From positions 17,526 through 32,621 of the forward strand of contig JAOACU010000002.1 of NCBI GenBank assembly GCA_026417715.1: a DNA stretch of 15,096 nt, read 5' to 3'. A program made the translations under genes and the position numbers. This stretch comes from Anaerolineae bacterium. GTDB lineage: Bacteria; Chloroflexota; Anaerolineae; UBA4142. The notes under the pieces were generated by a model. The model made no database searches, was not told the origin of the DNA, and worked only from the letters and a program-made list of their open reading frames with translations. Of this stretch, positions 12,292 through 15,096 are shown piece by piece (position 1 is the first letter of the stretch; each line of letters starts with the position of its first letter).

Positions 12292-15096
12292 ATGACAATG
12301 GCGGAGGAGTACGATCTCTTTTTGAGTCACGCGGGCGAAGATAGCGCGTGGTGTGAAATGCTCGCCGAGCGTTTGCGCAACGAAGGCGTGCGCGTCTGGT
12401 TCGACAAATGGGAACTGGAACCCGGCGATCATCTCTTGGCGCGCATAAACGATGGCATTCGTCAGTCGCGCAAGATGGTAGCAGTATGGACGCCAGCGTA
12501 TTTTCACAAAGCATGGACGCAGATGGAGGCGTTTAGCGCGCAACACCCCGACGTGCTGGCGCAAGACCGTCCGCTCATTCCGATTCTGCGCGCCGATTGT
12601 GACATTCCGCCAACTTTGCGCAACCTCGTCTATATTGATTTTCGCAACGACGCCGATTTCGATTTGCGCGTGCGACAACTGATTCAAGCGTTGGATTTGC
12701 CGCGCCGTGAATTCGTTGATGAATCCGAGTGGCGCGAAGTTGAAATCGAACCAACGAAACGCGGACGCTTGGCACAAGTTCGAGGTAAACGTTTTGAAGA
12801 TGAGGTCGCCACACTCTATCGGTTGCTGGGGTTTGAGATCACACAGGATACCCAAATCAACGGCGTCCAAATTGACTTGCAGATTCAAAAACGCGAAGGT
12901 GGCTTGACCACCCAAGCCATCGTCGAATGTAAAGACCTGCGCGTCACCTCCGCTGAGCGCGATCAAATTCTGGCGCAACAAAACATCATCCAAAGAGTTC
13001 AACCGCGCTGGCGTTGGGTGGTCGTTTCATCGCAAGGATTTTCTGCCGATGCGCGCGCGGCGCTAGAATCGGCAGGTATAGATTGCACCACCTATGCTGA
13101 ACTCTTGCGCGAACTCGTACCGCTCGATAGTTACGCCGATGGTTTGATTCGCGAGTTTGAAGAGTGGATGCGGACAACGTGGAATGGCGAAGACTGGTTC
13201 ATTCGTCCCGATGTGCAAACGGACATTACCTACGAAACGCGTCCCGCACTCACACACCTTTCTAAATGGCTCGGCGACAATCGCACGAATCTTTTGGTTG
13301 TGTTGGGCGATTTGGGTACGGGCAAGAGTACGCTCGTTCGTTTTTTGGCGTACCACCTTGCCAAAAGTTTTCGCGCCGATCCGCTTCGCCATCCAGCACC
13401 GGTATTGATTCCACTCCGCGAAGTGCGCAAAGAGATTTCGCTGGAAGGTATCGTCATCAGTCATTTTGCACGACGTGGCTTGCCTGCCATCAATTTTCCG
13501 CGCTTGGAACATTTGGTTCGCCTTGGCAAAATCATTATCCTCTTTGATGCGTTCGATGAGATGGCAGACCGCGTGCGTTGGGACGTGACCAAGAGTAATT
13601 TTACCGAATTGCGCCGCGCGGCAGAGGATCAAGGCAAGGTCATACTCACGTGTCGTACGCACTATTTCAAAGATCGCACCGAGCAGGTGAAACTCATCGG
13701 TGAAGGACCGCGTCTTTCGGAAATCGAAACGGAATTGTACCGCGAACTGCGTCAACAATCGGGCGCAGAAGTTGTCTATCTGCAAGAGTTCGATGATGCC
13801 AAGATTCAGGCGTACTTGCGCAAAGCGCGTCCGCACACGGCACAAGAGGATTGGAGCAAAATCCAAAACATTTACAACTTGCGCGACCTTGCCACGCGTC
13901 CGCTCTTGCTCGATATGATTGTCAAATCCCTGCCCAAACTTCAGGCAGGGCAATCCATCAACGCCGCCAGTCTCTACACGGTGTACACTAACATTTGGAT
14001 CGAACGCGAAGAAGCCAAAGGACGTTTGCTCGACAAAACCACCAAAGCGCGCTTGATGCTCGAACTAGCGTGGCGAATGTGGAACGAGGAAAAGAGTGAA
14101 ATTCATTACCGCGACCTTGTGCCGTTCGTCCAAGCATTGCAGCAAGACAGGATTGTAGAACTGGACGATGAAGAGGCAGAAGACATTGCGCGCGAAATGC
14201 AAGGCGCCACCTTTCTCAAGCGCGACGACAAGGGCAACTTTGCCTTTATGCATCGTTCGTTTATGGAATATTTTTTGGCGCGGCGGATTTATGAGACGAT
14301 TGCTGACGGACACCCGCCGACCGTCGTTGGAATGTCGCGTGCTACGCTTTTACAAACGATGCTGAACACGCGGCGATTCGACCGCAAGGTGATCTATTTC
14401 CTTGCTCTGCTCGATGAAAAGGATCAACTGCGCGAACCTTTACAACAAATTTTGGTAAACCCGTACACACCCAACGTTTCCGAAAACGCGCTGCAAATCT
14501 TGTACTGGAGCGCGCGCATTCGCGCGGGGATGGAGGAAGAGGTCAAGGATCGCCAAGCATTGCACGACGTTTTGCGCGAGCGCATTCCTAGCGGCGTGCA
14601 ATTGGCTGGTGCGAACTTGCAAGAAATGGTGCTAGAAGGCGCGTTTTTGCACCGTGCCAATTTGAGCGGCGCCGACCTGACCCAAGTGAATTTCAATCAC
14701 GCGAATTTGCAGCAAGTCAATTTCCACAACGCCAAACTAGTCAATGTGCGCGCCGAAGAGATAACCGCCAAACAGTGTGATTTCCGCGCCGCTGATTTGA
14801 CGGGCTTGACCTGTCCCCAAGCGCGCTGGTTCAATTGTGATTTTACCGCTGCGCTTGTCCAACCCGCCACTTTTGCCACTGCACAATTGGAGCAGAGCGT
14901 GGGCTTGGTCTTGCCCGTCAAATTCCGCCGCGAAGATTTGCAGGCGATTGTTCAAAGAGGTGCTTCATCAGGCGTGAATTGCGTTTGCTACAGCCCAGAT
15001 GGCAAATTGATTGCAAGCGCGGGTGACGATGCAATTATCCGCATTTACCGCGCCGAAGATGGCAAACTCGTCCGCACGCTCGAAGGGCATCAAGAG
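12292..15096 (+). CDS. TIR - Mrr-like nuclease - NACHT - pentapeptide - WD40 protein (3' end outside window)
   Basis: The frame is open without a stop from ATG 12292 to the window end (935 codons). Residues 7-140 form a TIR domain (YDLFLSHAGED, VWFDKWELEPGD, then W75xxxE79, the likely NADase glutamate). Residues 160-280 form an Mrr-type PD-(D/E)XK nuclease (E169, D195 in NGVQIDL, E212-C-K214). Residues about 330-665 are a NACHT STAND ATPase: Walker A GDLGTGKS (K345), Walker B IIILFDAFDE (D419, D422, E423), sensor TCR (R455), RPLLL and FMHRSFMEYF. A helical part leads to pentapeptide-like repeats (about 768-860) and a first WD40 repeat (about 893-935, YSPDGKLIASAGDD). Such proteins sense infection and trigger NAD+ loss or DNA cutting; that role is inference. 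The start could also be ATG 12298. No clear ribosome site or promoter is seen. Confidence 0.88.
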   Translation, partial: MTMAEEYDLFLSHAGEDSAWCEMLAERLRNEGVRVWFDKWELEPGDHLLARINDGIRQSRKMVAVWTPAYFHKAWTQMEAFSAQHPDVLAQDRPLIPILRADCDIPPTLRNLVYIDFRNDADFDLRVRQLIQALDLPRREFVDESEWREVEIEPTKRGRLAQVRGKRFEDEVATLYRLLGFEITQDTQINGVQIDLQIQKREGGLTTQAIVECKDLRVTSAERDQILAQQNIIQRVQPRWRWVVVSSQGFSADARAALESAGIDCTTYAELLRELVPLDSYADGLIREFEEWMRTTWNGEDWFIRPDVQTDITYETRPALTHLSKWLGDNRTNLLVVLGDLGTGKSTLVRFLAYHLAKSFRADPLRHPAPVLIPLREVRKEISLEGIVISHFARRGLPAINFPRLEHLVRLGKIIILFDAFDEMADRVRWDVTKSNFTELRRAAEDQGKVILTCRTHYFKDRTEQVKLIGEGPRLSEIETELYRELRQQSGAEVVYLQEFDDAKIQAYLRKARPHTAQEDWSKIQNIYNLRDLATRPLLLDMIVKSLPKLQAGQSINAASLYTVYTNIWIEREEAKGRLLDKTTKARLMLELAWRMWNEEKSEIHYRDLVPFVQALQQDRIVELDDEEAEDIAREMQGATFLKRDDKGNFAFMHRSFMEYFLARRIYETIADGHPPTVVGMSRATLLQTMLNTRRFDRKVIYFLALLDEKDQLREPLQQILVNPYTPNVSENALQILYWSARIRAGMEEEVKDRQALHDVLRERIPSGVQLAGANLQEMVLEGAFLHRANLSGADLTQVNFNHANLQQVNFHNAKLVNVRAEEITAKQCDFRAADLTGLTCPQARWFNCDFTAALVQPATFATAQLEQSVGLVLPVKFRREDLQAIVQRGASSGVNCVCYSPDGKLIASAGDDAIIRIYRAEDGKLVRTLEGHQE

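Noticed and set aside
12091..13953. Two long minus-strand ORFs (303 and 296 codons) opposite the TIR-nuclease-NACHT gene
   Set aside because: The + strand frame carries TIR, PD-(D/E)XK and Walker motifs continuously; the antisense frames are compositional shadows.
1..15096. tRNA, rRNA, integrase, transposase or attachment-site repeats
   Set aside because: None was recognised on either strand by reading; the TA cassettes show no flanking direct repeats that I could see.

Overview
The window looks like a chromosomal segment of a strictly or largely anaerobic bacterium, most plausibly an uncultured Chloroflexota/Anaerolineae-type lineage. That placement is an inference from the gene mix: an aldehyde:ferredoxin-oxidoreductase-like enzyme, B12-binding radical SAM enzymes, Complex I genes, a high density of toxin-antitoxin cassettes, short palindromic repeats, and mid-to-high GC coding sequence rich in CGCG words. 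No rRNA, tRNA or marker gene fixes the taxonomy. Every gene I accept lies on the + strand.

Layout. (1) Bases 1-1901: C-terminal third of an AOR-family tungsten/molybdenum-pterin oxidoreductase, a hairpin of tandem heptamers, a MoaD/ThiS-like sulfur carrier, a CDF-like membrane protein and a small orphan antitoxin-like protein. (2) 1916-7815: three radical SAM enzymes (two of the B12-binding type, one with extra C-terminal cysteines), alternating with two PIN-domain (VapC-type) toxin-antitoxin cassettes whose toxin genes overlap the next radical SAM gene by 4 bp. (3) 7816-8077: a 262-bp intergenic region with a branched palindromic structure and a good extended -10 promoter. (4) 8078-12157: nuoB and a fused nuoCD of Complex I, separated by about 1.7 kb holding three more TA cassettes: DUF4258/YgiT-type, HicB with a broken hicA, and a further antitoxin/VapC pair. 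(5) 12158-12291: four consecutive triloop hairpins. (6) 12292-15096: a very large ORF open to the window edge, reading TIR - Mrr-like PD-(D/E)XK nuclease - NACHT - pentapeptide-like repeats - first WD40 repeat.

How it fits together. The metabolic genes point to low-potential redox chemistry: pterin enzyme plus sulfur carrier, radical SAM chemistry, and quinone-linked electron transfer. The TA cassettes sit inside these transcription units rather than beside them, often translationally coupled to the next metabolic gene. The last gene is the main discovery candidate: a single-protein NLR-like (STAND) sensor with two apparently intact N-terminal effectors, an NADase-type TIR with a WxxxE motif and a nuclease with a D...ExK motif. 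It carries a pentapeptide/WD40 sensor-like C-terminus. An anti-phage abortive-infection role is inferred from domain families, not shown here. A second theme is a set of short tandem-heptamer or decamer hairpin elements, one of which has been absorbed in frame into a radical SAM coding sequence.
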